This document shows positions 10,968-22,310 of a stretch of 64,000 nt of DNA, in pieces. Location: contig CM043960.1 in the NCBI GenBank assembly GCA_014529385.2, forward strand, positions 33,399,396 to 33,463,395, read 5' to 3'. Below the pieces are notes generated by a model. That model was not told the origin of the DNA, did no database searches, and was given only the letters and a program-made list of their open reading frames with translations. The translations under genes and the position numbers were made by a program. This DNA comes from Adiantum capillus-veneris (taxonomy: Eukaryota > Streptophyta > Polypodiopsida > Polypodiales > Pteridaceae). How positions within the stretch are numbered: position 1 is the first letter of the stretch; each line of letters starts with the position of its first letter.

Positions 10968-11335
10968 GTCTCCATAGACTGCGATGCCTGCATGAAGCGG
11001 GTGAAGAAAGCCCTCAATGGAATATAGGGTATTGCTGCCTTCACTCATGGTGGGCTCCGTCGATCCAAAAGTACTGGTGAAATGTCTTCAGAAGATAGGG
11101 AACAAGGTGGATCTTCAGGGCGGCAAGAGTCACTACATCCCCGACACAATGACCATCTAGACAACCTCTAGTCATTCAACAGCAACTTCAAAGTTAGTAA
11201 CAAGAGCAAGAACGGTCTAAAGGGCCAACTGCTGTCGTCAGATGTGGATGGAGATGAGGCAGCGTCACCGCCGGAAGTTAACTCTCACATCTTTAGTGAT
11301 GAGAATGCCAACTCTTGCCGAGTTATGTGAAAAAT
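10968..11335 (+). pseudogene. Captured HMA-domain (HIPP-like) exon fragment
   Basis: Reading from 10968 gives VSIDCDACMKRVKKALNGI, the start of a heavy-metal-associated domain with the metal-binding CxxC as CDAC. A TAG follows at 11025-11027. After a frame change near 11060, VDPKVLVKCLQKIGNKVDLQ (about 11058-11120) gives the C-terminal half of the same domain. This pattern matches heavy-metal-associated isoprenylated plant proteins, in which the domain begins an exon; here AG at 10966-10967 precedes it like the original acceptor. Downstream to about 11335 the sequence resembles the low-complexity linker of such proteins but no CaaX end is found. It sits inside the CACTA element on the same strand as the transposase, so it is best read as a transduplicated host fragment, now broken. 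Confidence 0.75.
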
Positions 11336-11461
11336 TATGTGTTAAATCAGTTTTAAGGTTCTTATAATCCCTGTTAGTCTAGTTCTTTGTTTTTAATATA
11401 ACATAATTTACGTTAGATTTAGATTTATGTTATATTAGATTAGACTTAGGTTTATTTAGGT

Positions 11462-11464
<3 letters not shown>

Positions 11465-11499
<35 letters not shown>

Positions 11500-11640
11500 G
11501 AAGAAGAGAGTTTTAACGTCGTAGGAAACTATCCCAAAAGACATTAAAGATTAGGTTAGATGTAGACTTACGTTAAATTAGATTTAGGTTTATTTTTAGT
11601 TAGATTTACGTTTATTTAGATTTACGCTTATTTACGTTAG
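11465..11640. repeat. (AC)n tract plus right copy of the flanking direct repeat
   Basis: (AC) runs from 11465 to 11499, followed from about 11500 by the same AAGAAGAAGAGAG and AACGTCGTAGGAAACTAT block as at 10780-10930. Confidence 0.85.
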
Positions 11641-11931
11641 ATCGAGTCCACGCAAGAATTACTTACGGTTTAGGGTTTAGAGTTAGACGAATAGTGAAAA
11701 GATCTACTGTGAAAAGATGCTAAGATGTTGTGAAGTGCTACAGCTAGAGAAGAGGCAAAGGGGTTTTGTCCACTACATGCAGTATCATGTAGACGTGGGT
11801 CTGTAGATTTCTTGTACCCACAAATATAGGTATTGACCAATAAAGATGAGATTATAACCCGGTGGTTCTGATCTCCGTGCACCTCTAGACCGAGGTGTGC
11901 GGGGATTGGACATGACTAGAGAATGTGAGGT

Positions 11932-11933
<2 letters not shown>

Positions 11934-11986
<53 letters not shown>
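11934..11986. repeat. (GA)n microsatellite upstream of the transposase gene
   Basis: About 53 bp of GA ends roughly 65 bp before the ATG at 12052, in the position expected for the promoter or 5' untranslated region. Confidence 0.95.
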
Positions 11987-11989
<3 letters not shown>

Positions 11990-12051
11990 GACGAAGAATG
12001 CCAATAGAATATTAAATTTGTTGTCTAGGTTATAAGATTTTTATCCTCATT

Positions 12052-15000
12052 ATGAGTAGTGACGAGGATGTGGGACCGTCCAACCGAAACACCTATCTCT
12101 CAACGAGGGTCTTATGTCCTTGTAATCAATGCAAGCATGCTGTGCGACGGACAAGACGTGTTTCTTTGCAGCATGTTCGCAAATTTGGCGAGTTCAATCC
12201 ATCTATTATAGATCGAGTTGTTGCCAATTATAACTCGTCGGACTCTGACACTGGCCAACAAGCAGCAATCTTGCAACCCAATAGACGTGTTCGCAGGCGC
12301 TTTGGTCAAGCAGCATATGTGAGGCCACAAGATGTAGCCTCTGACAGCTTGGGGGATGATCATGCAGAGCACATTCCCAACGAGGCAATGTTTGAGCCCG
12401 AGATTGATGAAATGATCGAGACGATCATGGATTCAGAAAGGCTTATCTATGATGATATGAAAAGTGAAGCCGATACGCCATTGTATAATGGAGCACGTAT
12501 GTCTAGATTGAAAGCACTCCTGGTTCTTCTCAACATGCAGGCAAAGTTTGGATAGAGTGACACTAGCATCACAGCGCTTTTCAGGTGATCTATTACAATT
12601 AGTTTACTTTAATAAAACTCTAAATGTATAATGATCTGATAGATTTTTACACGACTGTATCGTATTTTTATGTTGTGTAGATTGCTTAAAGAGCACATAC
12701 TACCAGCTGACAATGTGATGCCAGATTCCCGAGATGAAGCAAGAAAGATTTTGCGAAACTTGGGGATGGATTACAATTCTATCCACGCTTGTCCTAATGA
12801 CTGCATTCTTTTCAGAGGGGAATACATAGACATGGAGAAGTGTCCGAAATGTGATTCCGAAAGATATCAAGTAGATCTCCACGAGACAAAAATTCCACAA
12901 AAGGTTTTGCGACATTTTCCTCTGCTTCCTCGCATCAAGCATTTCTTCGAATGTAAGTCCATGGCCGCCCTAACATCATGGCATGAGGAGAATAAATCTT
13001 CGGATGGTGTGCTACGAATTCCTGCAGATTGCGCAGCCTGGAAACATATAGATGGAACATGGTCGGATTTTGCCAGGGAAGCTCGAAATTTGCGCTTAGG
13101 CCTGGCTATGGATGGCGTAAATCCATTTGGTCAAAGATCAACATCTTACAGTGTATGGCCCGTTGTCATCGTCAACTACAACATTCCCCCATGGTTGACT
13201 ACGAAGAAGGGGCACCTATGGCTAAGCTTGATTGTGCCAGGGCGATATAAAGTGGGGAATATGGATGTGTATCTTCGTCCACTATTGGAAGAGCTACAAC
13301 AATTGTGGATTGGCATAGAGGTGGTGGATATGAGCCGACACACAGGACGACGGAATGCTTTGATCAGAGGCATTCTAATGTGGACCATGCATGAATATCC
13401 CGGGCTAACAGAATGCTCAGGTGATCTATTGACACTCCTCACTCAGACACTGTAAATCTTGTTTTTTCCCATAGTTGATCTATTATCATGTGTATACATG
13501 CAGGGCTTCAAACAAGCGGATATAGAGCATGTGTCACATGTGGACCTAGACTGAATGCACGTAGGGCGCCCTCACTGAAGAAGCAAATCTACGAAGGTCA
13601 TCAAGCGTATCTTCCAGAGAATCATGTGTTACGCGACGGCTTTTTGAGAAGAGAGCCACCAAGGATGTCTGCACAAGCATGGTTAGAGCAGAAGGAGATG
13701 TGTGATGACGGATTGCCTCCAGGGATGAAGAGACTATCTCTATGGTACGAGTTACCATACTGGCCCCGACTCATGATCAATCACTTGCTCGATCCAATGC
13801 ACATATTCAAGAATGTGGGTAATCTACTATGGGACCATCTGACCGGCAAGAAAGATACTTTGGGAGCCAGAGTTGACCTTAGAAATGTGGATCGTATGGA
13901 GAAATATTGGCCGCAAACAGCGTCTGATGGATCGATAAAACTCCCTAAAGCACCATGGATTTTCACAGGAGCCCAAGAACGCAAAGTAAAAGAGACCATT
14001 CGATCTTTGCGGACCCCCACTGGCGTAATGCACTCGCTCCGAACGTGTTTTACTAAAGAAGGAAAGCTTACCGGTTTGAAGTCACACGACTGGCATAAAA
14101 TGTGTCAGGTACGTTCATAGTGGACTTTAATATCATTGCATAAAATGTGGACTTTAATATCATTGCTGCACATACTTTACAGTTTATTTTACCGGTTGCC
14201 ATTGAGGGATGTTTGTCTCTCGACATCCGTAACACAATCTACAAACTTGCAAAGCTGGTGCAATGGATCTCACAAAAGGAGATCAATGTAGACTCCATAC
14301 CATTCGCCAAACTAAATGCTGCGGAGCTTGTGTGCATGTTTGAGAAACATTTTCCTACTACCATGCTAACCATTCAGGTGCATCTTCTTGTTCACATAGT
14401 TGATGAGGTGGAAATAGCTGGCACAGTTCATTCCAGATGGATGTTCTTCTTAGAACGTTTCATGAAAACGCTTAAGGGATATGTGCGTCAAAAGGCACGT
14501 CCGGAGGGTAGCATGGCAGAAGGTTGGTTGGTATCAGAGTCCCTAGTGTACATTGGAGAGTGGCTAGACGGATTTGATAAAGCCCGAGACACGCTATGGC
14601 GAACCATAGATGATGAGCGCATATCTGGGATTGTCATGTGCAATCTCGGTGTTGAGAAGAAGATGACGGAAGATCTAGAGGCTAAAATCAACCGATTTTG
14701 CATGCTTCACAATCCAGTGATGCAAAAGTGGATTTCACAATATGAGGATGCAAAGCAAGAGCGACAAAGGGCACGAATCGAGTGGAGACGGGGAAGACGA
14801 CCACCGATGCACTATCCGACGGTTCTGGAGAGCCTACCAACCTTCATGAGCTTAAGATGGTTGCACAACCAATTGAAAAGCGCACAACAATGCGGTGACG
14901 AAGTGACTGAGGAAGAGTGGGAGTACTCTCGGGGTTGCGCGACCAAGGTAAGTTTGCAATGTACGACATGCTAGTGACTTTATTTCTAAACGTTTGAACG

Positions 15001-15780
15001 GCCACTCATAATCTTTGTTCGTTGTAGTATAAGTCATACACAACAGCATGGTGTAAAGGTCGACATTTTAGGGTGGAACGAATCGATAAAAAGCGTTTTA
15101 CTCAAGATTGTGGAATCATGGCAAAATTTGAACAGTCTAGTCGACGACGTTCCTCTGATGCAGATCCTGTGGTGACGGAACTCACTTACTTCGGCACGCT
15201 GCAAGAGATTTTGAGGATTGATTACAGAGGATTTTTTGTCGACTTGTTCGACGTGCAATGGTTCAAGATAATCATGGAGGGGCGCAACGCTACTGTGCGT
15301 AGAGGAGAGTCTGGTTTTCTTGAGGTGGATTCTACTAAGAAATGGACTGACCTAAGAGACACTTTCGTACTACCAGAGCATTGTGAACAAGTAAGTATGT
15401 AAATAGTTAACATCCCCCTTTTACAAGTTATGTGCTTGAAAGCTCTCATGTAAGTTATGTGGCTCTGGCAGGTAACATTTCATCCTACAAAGTCTACATC
15501 AAACTGGTGGTACGTCATAGAGGTAGCCCCTCGTAGTGCAAGGACGTATGAAGGCTACCATGTGCCAATCACAACGGCATCAATGGAGGAGATCAGAGAA
15601 GATGCTCAATCAGAAGCCGCTGTGGTGGTGCCAGACGAGCATCAAGATGCTACTACTCTATATGGGGTGCATGCAGAGGAGCTACAAAATGAAACAGAGG
15701 ATATGTGTTTAAACGGAGAGCTCTATATAGATATAGGAAGTTATACTGAGTTATGCGAGGATGAGAGAGAGATCTCTTAA
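12052..15780 (+). pseudogene. TNP2-type CACTA transposase, six exons, one nonsense codon
   Basis: Six exons with GT..AG introns can be placed: 12052-12584, 12681-13420, 13504-14108, 14183-14947, 15028-15390 and 15472-15780. Together they give 1105 codons including the terminal stop. The order is a Transpos_assoc-like Cys motif (LCPCNQCKH near residue 22), the Transposase_21 core in exons 2-3 (for example HACPNDCILFRGEY and MDGVNPFGQRSTSYS), a DUF4218 region in exon 4 (VHSRWMFFLERFMKTLKGYV and RPEGSMAEG) and a DUF4216 region in exons 5-6 (LTYFGTLQEIL, VQWFKI). The transposase cuts and joins the element ends in the nucleus. The only lesion seen is TAG at 12553-12555, codon 168, where family members usually have a Trp in a 'gWSd' context. 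All other exons are open and in phase. Start: the ATG at 12052; the usual N-terminal 'SWM' box is not seen upstream. Confidence 0.9.
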
Positions 15781-16029
15781 AGCCACAAATATTGTATTTG
15801 AACAATTTTGCTCCGGGTTGTAAAAGCTCTGGCTCTCTAAGTACCTTCCATGGCGCTCACATCTTTTGATTGAAAATTCTGAGTTTTTGACTTGCCTCTT
15901 CTATCACTCAATTCATTGCGTCATTGTATTTATATGCGTCATTACGTCATTGTATTTAATGGTCTTTGCGTCATTGTCTACTCTATTCATTCAATATTAA
16001 GTTTAAATATTCGTGTGTTTAATGCAGGT

Positions 16030-17338
16030 ATGGATGATGAGGAGTTTCTTTCTTCTTTGTCACCGCAGCAGAGACAGTGGTACGTGGAGAATCATCGCTC
16101 TAGCGCATCATCGCGCGTTCCTACTCCATCCGCATCTCCCTCTATTTCGGAGCATTCGGCCGCTCCGAAGCTTCGGCGTCGACGAGACGAGCTTCACACT
16201 CGTCTAGACATCGGCGCTCTAGTGGTGGCGGTGGCGGTTGTTGTGGGGATTCCGCCACCGATGCCTCCACACCGCCTCGTGTTCGACGAGGCTCTTTACC
16301 CTCCCCTTCTTTGCCCGCCCCCACACCAGCCACAGCATCGCCATCTACGCCAGGTTTTGCACGGCTGACTGTTCCTAGCAGCTACACACCTCTACCTACT
16401 CCGCCAGGGGCCACCCCACTCGACACTCCTCGCTTCGAGGCCCAGACGCCAGTGGAGACACCTGACGTCCGTACCCCCATCGACACGCCGCTAGAGACCC
16501 CTGCCGGGACACCCAGGTTCACGCGTCACCAGCCAGAGGGCTTGCCTTACTCCATCGACTTCAGCGGCGGCATCATCATGGATGATGACGGCAAGAAGGT
16601 GATCTCGCGCATGCGTGGTCTTTGCTCTCAGCTGTTTAGACACTACATACTAAACAAATGGAGTGAAGTACCAAGTGATTTAAAAAACAGAGTCATCAGC
16701 ATACTTCATGATGAGTTTCCCGTTCCAACACGGGATCAGCGCTTCAATGAAGACCTGATGAAGATTCGAATGCGCGAATACTCCAAACACAAGCGTTCCG
16801 AAGTGCAAAAAGCAATCAAGCATGGGTGGAACAGGCCAGATTGGCTGACCAAAGAAGATTGGAAGAATGCGAAGAAAGCAGCGCGCGAGAATCCCGACGA
16901 GTGGAAGCAACAAAAGGATGCAGCCAGAGCGCGAGTAGAGGCAGGGAGCTCGCACCACTTGGGGAGCGGTGGATGGGCATCATTTGAGGCCGATTTTGTA
17001 AGTGTTTTCGCATTGCTCTTTATGTTCGATAGTTTAGGGTTTATGAGTTTTTTAATTCTAACATAATGAATTCTTTGTATGTTTTGACAGTGGTCGATGA
17101 CAAGACGTGATCCCACACCGTACGAGCGCGAGTACGCAGGCAGGAAGGGCTTAAACGCCTTGATGGACATTCTCAGTTCTCGCGGCGGCATGGCTAGTAT
17201 TAGGGTTTACTCTTTTCTATTTTTTGTATTGTTTTATAAATGTCGTTATATGTTTATACTTACTGAAAGCTGTCTTATTGTCTTTTTTTGCAGAATCCGA
17301 CAGATACGCCACTTGGACGCGATGAGACGTCTGACTAG
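16030..17338 (+). pseudogene. TNPA / Ptta-En-Spm type second transposon gene, frameshifted
   Basis: The ATG at 16030 opens MDDEEFLSSLSPQQRQWY in one frame; from about 16165-16190 the coherent frame is the next one. It continues with a Ser/Gly- then Pro/Thr-rich region (repeats of the type TPLDTPRFE and TPIDTPLETP). After that comes the conserved domain from YSIDFSGG through LFRHYILNKWSEVP, HDEFPVP and NRPDWLTKEDW to GSGGWASFEADF at 16997. An intron (GTAAGT at 16998, AG at 17090) leads to an exon with RDPTPYEREYAGRKGL. A second GT..AG intron ends at 17293, before a short last exon. The domain resembles the plant Transposase_24/Ptta family, the accessory protein that binds subterminal repeats. 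The exon is notably GC-rich. One net frameshift disrupts the gene. Confidence 0.75.
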
Positions 17339-17719
17339 ACGACGTCAGTTTAGCCGTAGCTAGATAGCATTAGTTTAGGGTTTCTCATAGCTTATGTATC
17401 ATGAGACGGATTTTATACGTCTTTTTGAACCATGTATATTATTACATTTGTCACCGCGGTTCATTTTGCCAATCAATTCTTTATGCCTATGATGTTGTAC
17501 AATTGTCATTATTACATTTGCCAATCAATTCATTTTGCCTATGATGTGTACAATTGTCAATTTTACGCTTGTCAATTTTGCAAACAATGTGTCTTGTGGG
17601 TGACTATTTTGGGTCTATTATCTACCCTTGCACTTTTTTTAAGAAGTGAATCAAGTACAATATGGTTGATGGGTGGCAGAGCATTCAATGCCCTGTCACC
17701 AAAAAAAAAATTCTCTCGG

Positions 17720-17954
17720 GCGTCACTATAACCGTCGCTATTTATGGCTCTGTAGCGTCGCTATGAGCGTCGCTATAGACTTCTGTGTAAACGTCGCTAT
17801 AATCGTCGCTATGACCGTCGCTATATAGCGACGCATATAGCGACGCTCTCGTAGCGACGCTATTAGCGACGGTTTTAGCGACGTCGGGGGTTATAAAAAC
17901 CCAGTGTATTTCCGTCGCTAACAGCATCACAAGAGCACACAACCTCTTGTAGTG
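17720..17954 (+). repeat. CACTA 3' subterminal array and terminus
   Basis: Six CGTCGCTA motifs point one way (about 17738-17823) and five TAGCGACG motifs point the other (about 17826-17882). They meet at a perfect 18-bp palindrome, CGTCGCTATATAGCGACG, at 17816-17833. The element ends CCTCTTGTAGTG at 17954. The motif is the same one found at the 5' end, as expected for binding sites shared by both ends. Confidence 0.9.
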
Positions 17955-17957
17955 AGA

Positions 17958-18218
17958 GTCTATCAATGCATCTAGAGCAACTTGTAGAAGTGAATTGTCA
18001 CAATTGACTTCACTTGCAAAAATGAGCATACGCATCAATGCTGCATGAGCATACGCATCTCTAACATCGCAACAAGGTTGCTCAATAGGCAAAACAACCC
18101 TAGCAGCAATAAATTTGTTAGCACTTGCAGCATCCTCAATAGTGAATGGGTAATTATCCCCATCCAATTTATCCTCAAAAGAAAATATTTTGAAAACGTC
18201 TGCATTGTTGTCAGCCAT
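17958..18218 (-). pseudogene. Copia-type gag N-terminal remnant
   Basis: From an ATG at 18218 the minus strand reads MADNNADVFK and then EDKLDGDNYPF, the typical opening of a Ty1/copia gag ('L.G.NY..W'). Further similarity is weak (RDAYAHAALM). The frame runs to the CACTA insertion; across the junction at 9904 the joined sequence meets stops at once. A primer-binding site 300 bp upstream supports a retrotransposon leader. Low similarity after the first 35 residues means the rest is strongly decayed. Confidence 0.6.
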
Positions 18219-18520
18219 GGCGAGTGACTACACTTGATGTAAAAATTGGCTTGAAAGAGGAAAAGTGGAGTAGGAATAACACGTGCTATATAGCACAACC
18301 CAAGGAACCTGCTTTACGTAAAATTTTCCACATAGATATCTTGTGCAAAAGGACAAATTTACCTAAAACGGAGGTGAAATGAGCCTGAATGATAAATTAA
18401 GCTCACCACACTCTACAATCTCTCCCGAAGTATTAGTCAATCTACTAATGGTCACCAATGCAAAAATCTGACAACATGAGCAAAGGGATGTTGGTGATAG
18501 TACTAGGAGGATGTGACCTG

Positions 18521-18533
18521 ATCTGATACCAAT
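18521..18533 (-). promoter_or_regulatory. tRNA-Met primer-binding site of a copia element
   Basis: The minus strand reads ATTGGTATCAGATC immediately after an LTR-like end TTCCAACA at 18534. Plant retrotransposons commonly use TGGTATCAGAGC, complementary to the 3' end of initiator tRNA-Met; one late base differs. The LTR would extend to higher coordinates, but its far end was not found. Confidence 0.7.
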
Positions 18534-19080
18534 TGTTGGAATTAGGGTTGCAAAGATTCACACATAGCTTGGAGAAGATGAAGAAGCTCAAGGCACACAA
18601 CACAAAGTATATTGCTTAGTAGACAAAATAGAAAGATAAGATAGCCCTAGAGTGATGGTTGTACATACAATGCATAGGGGCAAAAGCCTCCTAGTGAGGG
18701 AAAAAGTGCCATGATGTTCATGTGCTAGGGACAATGGTGGCCAGCCATTGCAGCTTGATTTTGTGATTTGTGTTGCCTGAATTGGTGAATCTATACCAAT
18801 GAGACATGCTGCCTAAATTGATGAATCTACCCTAATGCTGCCTAAACGGATGGATCAACATTTAGTTTTGTGCTGCCTGAATCGGTGGATATGCACTTGA
18901 TATCGGTTAAAATAGTGAATCTTCAGTTTTGTTGGTGTGCTATCTAAATCGACGAATATGTACCCATGCTGCCTAAAGTGGTGAATCTACATATATAATT
19001 GGTGTTGCCTAAATTGACAGTTCTACACCAAGATGAGCATTTACACACTGTCTAAATTGGTCAATCTGTGTGCACGTGAC
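18534..19080 (-). repeat. Probable LTR region with a 24-bp degenerate repeat
   Basis: It starts with TGTTGGAATTAG, the complement of an LTR end. Between about 18770 and 19075 a motif like TGCCTAAATTGGTGAATCTAC recurs eight or nine times with irregular 25-60 bp spacing and substitutions. No second LTR copy is visible in the window, so the boundary is uncertain. Confidence 0.5.
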
Positions 19081-21774
19081 CAATGGACAATATAAGGCAT
19101 AATAAAAGCGAAACATTTATTACCTGTTTGGTACCAAATTGGAGTAGATTGGCATGTTGAAGTATATATCAAATGTTGACAATTATCCCAAATCAATTGA
19201 GCTCATGTAAGTGGTTGTATAGCAAGTTATCTCAGTGGAGATTCCAATCAATGTAAGTACAGTGTCATGACGCTAGAGAAAATTGAGTTTATAGCTTATA
19301 ACACACTATAAACAAGTTTTAAAAATCTATTTTCCCTAAATGTCCGGTAATACTCTTGCTTGTTGTAAAATTAGATGGGTATAGCCTTGTGAAAATATTT
19401 GTAAAGAGAGTTACTCAAAAAAAAGAATTAATTTATTAAATCGATATTAAACTGAGGAATTGTTGTATAGAGAGTGGGGGGAAGTTGGAGATCTTAAGAT
19501 AAGAAAGGAGGTGGAATAAGCACTTGGGTGGTGTATTATATATGGTTTCTGGGTGTAAAGATACATAAAGAGAGATCTTACTCATGAGAAGTAATTATCT
19601 TGCTAAATGTATATTATCAAAATGCATAGAGAATTTTCATACCTAGAGGTTTTTTGAAGAAAGAGGTGGTAACCAAAGTGATAAGGAAGCCATGTCAATT
19701 GAGTATGTGTAATTGGAATTTCTAACTACTTTGTGAAAATTGCTAGTCTCCAAAATAAGAAAACCTCCACACATTTGTAAGTGCCACAAGTCATGTTCTA
19801 TACAAATGCATATAATATTTAATAACATCAATTTAGAGATTTTAAGGCCTAAATGGTAATACCTAACTGTCAATTGTTAGTGACTGCAAGCCTTACATAG
19901 CTATTTGAAAACCACAAAAGGAAGAGTGAAAAAGAGAGAGCACAACAAGTGGCATACATATCCATTAAAAGTCTTGTAAGCAGGATAGCCTGCTGGTTAT
20001 TAAGCTCACTATTAAGTGTCTTATCCATGTAAGAGCTCGAATGCATTACAATAGTGAGAGAATGTGTGTGTGTGTGTGTGTGTGTGTGGATGATTATACA
20101 AGCAATCGAATCTTGCTTAGACAAAGTAAGATCGTTCTTCAATAAAGGAAATGTTTTATGACATCCAATGTAAATTATGGGAATATGGGTAAGGGCGGGG
20201 CATCCAAATGAAATGGTAGAAGCTTCATAGCCAAATACCGAAGCTTTTGATTACCTATTTATGAGCCAATTAGCATAGTAAGCAACAAGGGTCATGAGTG
20301 TCGTAAGAGAGCATAGAGTCCTTGCAAAATAATTGCATTTGATAATGTCAGGATTGGTGTGTATCATGCTATTTTGGAATATCAACATCACTCTACAAAG
20401 CTAGGGAGAGAAGTTCAGTTTCTTAAAGCAATCAATTTAACAAAACACTTGCAGATACCTTTGATAAAACAAAATTTGTCTAAAGATAAAAGGAGACATG
20501 CTTGTGGATTGCATTCTTTTGATTATTTAAGAAATATTTGCAATTAATTGTTGTCAATAGGCTTCAGCCTGCTTATAAAAACACCTCGATCATTACTCAG
20601 TGAACACATTATTAATTAAGTCAAGCAATTATGACAACTATCTACACCTGATCTCTAAACAGAGTAAAACTATGATTACTTCTCAAACACCTCATGCTTA
20701 GCCATTCCACCCATAACATTGAACGATTGAGCCTAATTTCAATTGATAAAGCCAACTATAAGCTCATGTTGAGAGATGCAAATGCATTCAAGCCTACAAT
20801 GTGATGATATTTGACTCTAACAATGCAACATATTCTAATTCCAATTTATATAGGTTTGGTTGATGTAAATATGTAAGTGTCACAAGTTGCTACAGATAGC
20901 TAAGGATGTTTATAGGATTGAGGATAAAATTTGTGTTTGCGTAGGGGATGTGAATCAAAAGACAGTGCAAGATTTACTAACATGTGCTTGAGTCGAATAT
21001 GAGTGTTCGGATTCCCATCATCATCTCCTATGGGATTTTGACCGTCATGTTGACTATAGTATCCCAAAAGCAACTCCATATGTGCCTGCTACAAGATCCA
21101 TGAGGTATAATGTAACTATCAAGGTGAAGTGACTAGGACTTCATCAATGAGAATTGTTGTATGTCCATAAGAAATGTAGGAAGGATCTAAGAAGCTACTT
21201 TAATACGATGCCAGTTGGAAGCTTCTAGGAATGATTTGCAAGAAGCCAAAGCTCAGAAAGAAAAGCAGGCATCGTTGCTCATCAACAAAGGGCACGCTCT
21301 CAAATCTTGGGCACGATGGGTTCTTGGCAAGAAAGGAAACTTAGGAAGCAAAACCAAGTTGATCCTTGTAAGATGAAAAATACTCCATATCCTCAAATTT
21401 GGCTCAAAAAACATCTTTGATTATATCCTCGTACGATTTTCATTCGGTAACATTTTGCAGTCGGGCTAGATGAGGTTTTAATCCATCGTTCTTCTCAAAG
21501 GTTGAGGAGTCTCAAATATAAAGGTAGACCTGCAAGGAGATAACGTCAATAGGGCGTGCTGATAGTGAGGTTGAAAACCATGCATCTGTGAGAAACTTGT
21601 ACCGCACTAGGTCGTTGCAATGTAGAGAGTGCAATGTAAATTTTGAGGCGGACTACAAAAAATCTTGGATTGTGGAAGTCTATTTGAGGGGTAGACCAGG
21701 TGGTGCAGCAGACTCGCAATTTGGTTCAGTCATCACCATTGACCATCGCCCAAAAGGGAAGGGGGACGGGGGGT
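19081..21774. other. Unassigned AT-rich sequence
   Basis: It contains a (GT)n tract at 20061-20088 and scattered short open frames without recognisable domains. No transposon termini or splice-consistent gene could be supported. Confidence 0.35.
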
Positions 21775-22070
21775 GGAGAGAGAGAGAGAGAGAGAGAGAG
21801 ATTTAGATGGCCTTGTTTAAGATGAATAGGTAACGTTAGCATTGATTTGGAAATGAAGATGAGGTGTGTTTGTGTTTGTGTGTGTTTGTGTTTTGAATTT
21901 GTATTATACATAAAATTAGACCTAGAAAAAAATATAGTGTATGTGGCTCTAGACTGGAGCCGAAGCGACACCACCCAAAAATAGCAAGAAAATAAAAAAA
22001 AATACGGGTGTTAGCACTACAATTTTGGTGGGTGGGAGAAAGTCTGAAGCGAATGTGGGCGTAGGTTGGC

Positions 22071-22113
<43 letters not shown>

Positions 22114-22179
22114 ACTTTGCATGATTGGTTGGCAGCTAGGAGTGGGTGTGTGTGCGTAGCTGTGTAGTGCAAGAGGCAA

Positions 22180-22230
<51 letters not shown>

Positions 22231-22310
22231 AACTATAGAGGGGGATGGTTGACGGCCTCTTGCGTGTGTGGGTGGGAGAGAGAGAACATCTTAGAGTCGT
22301 TGCATGATGC
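21775..22310. repeat. Cluster of GA microsatellites
   Basis: GA tracts lie at about 21775-21801, 22074-22108 and 22182-22227, with smaller GT-rich and GAGAGA runs between. The Ser/Leu-rich minus-strand frames are artefacts. Confidence 0.9.

Larger units (their letters stand above)
9905..17954 (+). mobile_element. Complete CACTA (En/Spm) transposon, 8050 bp
   Basis: The left end is CACTACAAGAGG at 9905 and the right end is CCTCTTGTAGTG ending at 17954, a 12-bp terminal inverted repeat of the CACTA class. The flanking trinucleotides are AGA at 9902-9904 and AGA at 17955-17957, the 3-bp target duplication expected for this superfamily. Inside are subterminal arrays of TAGCGACG-type motifs, a TNP2-like transposase gene, a TNPA/Ptta-like second gene and a captured host exon. 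It lies next to a copia gag remnant. A truncated relative is at 2110-2875. Known CACTA elements of this size are autonomous when both genes are intact; here both carry one visible lesion. Confidence 0.95.

Noticed and set aside
14121-14170. Short duplication in transposase intron 3 as a possible regulatory repeat
   Set aside because: TGGACTTTAATATCATTGC occurs twice at a 28-bp period within the intron. It looks like simple slippage and does not alter splicing signals.
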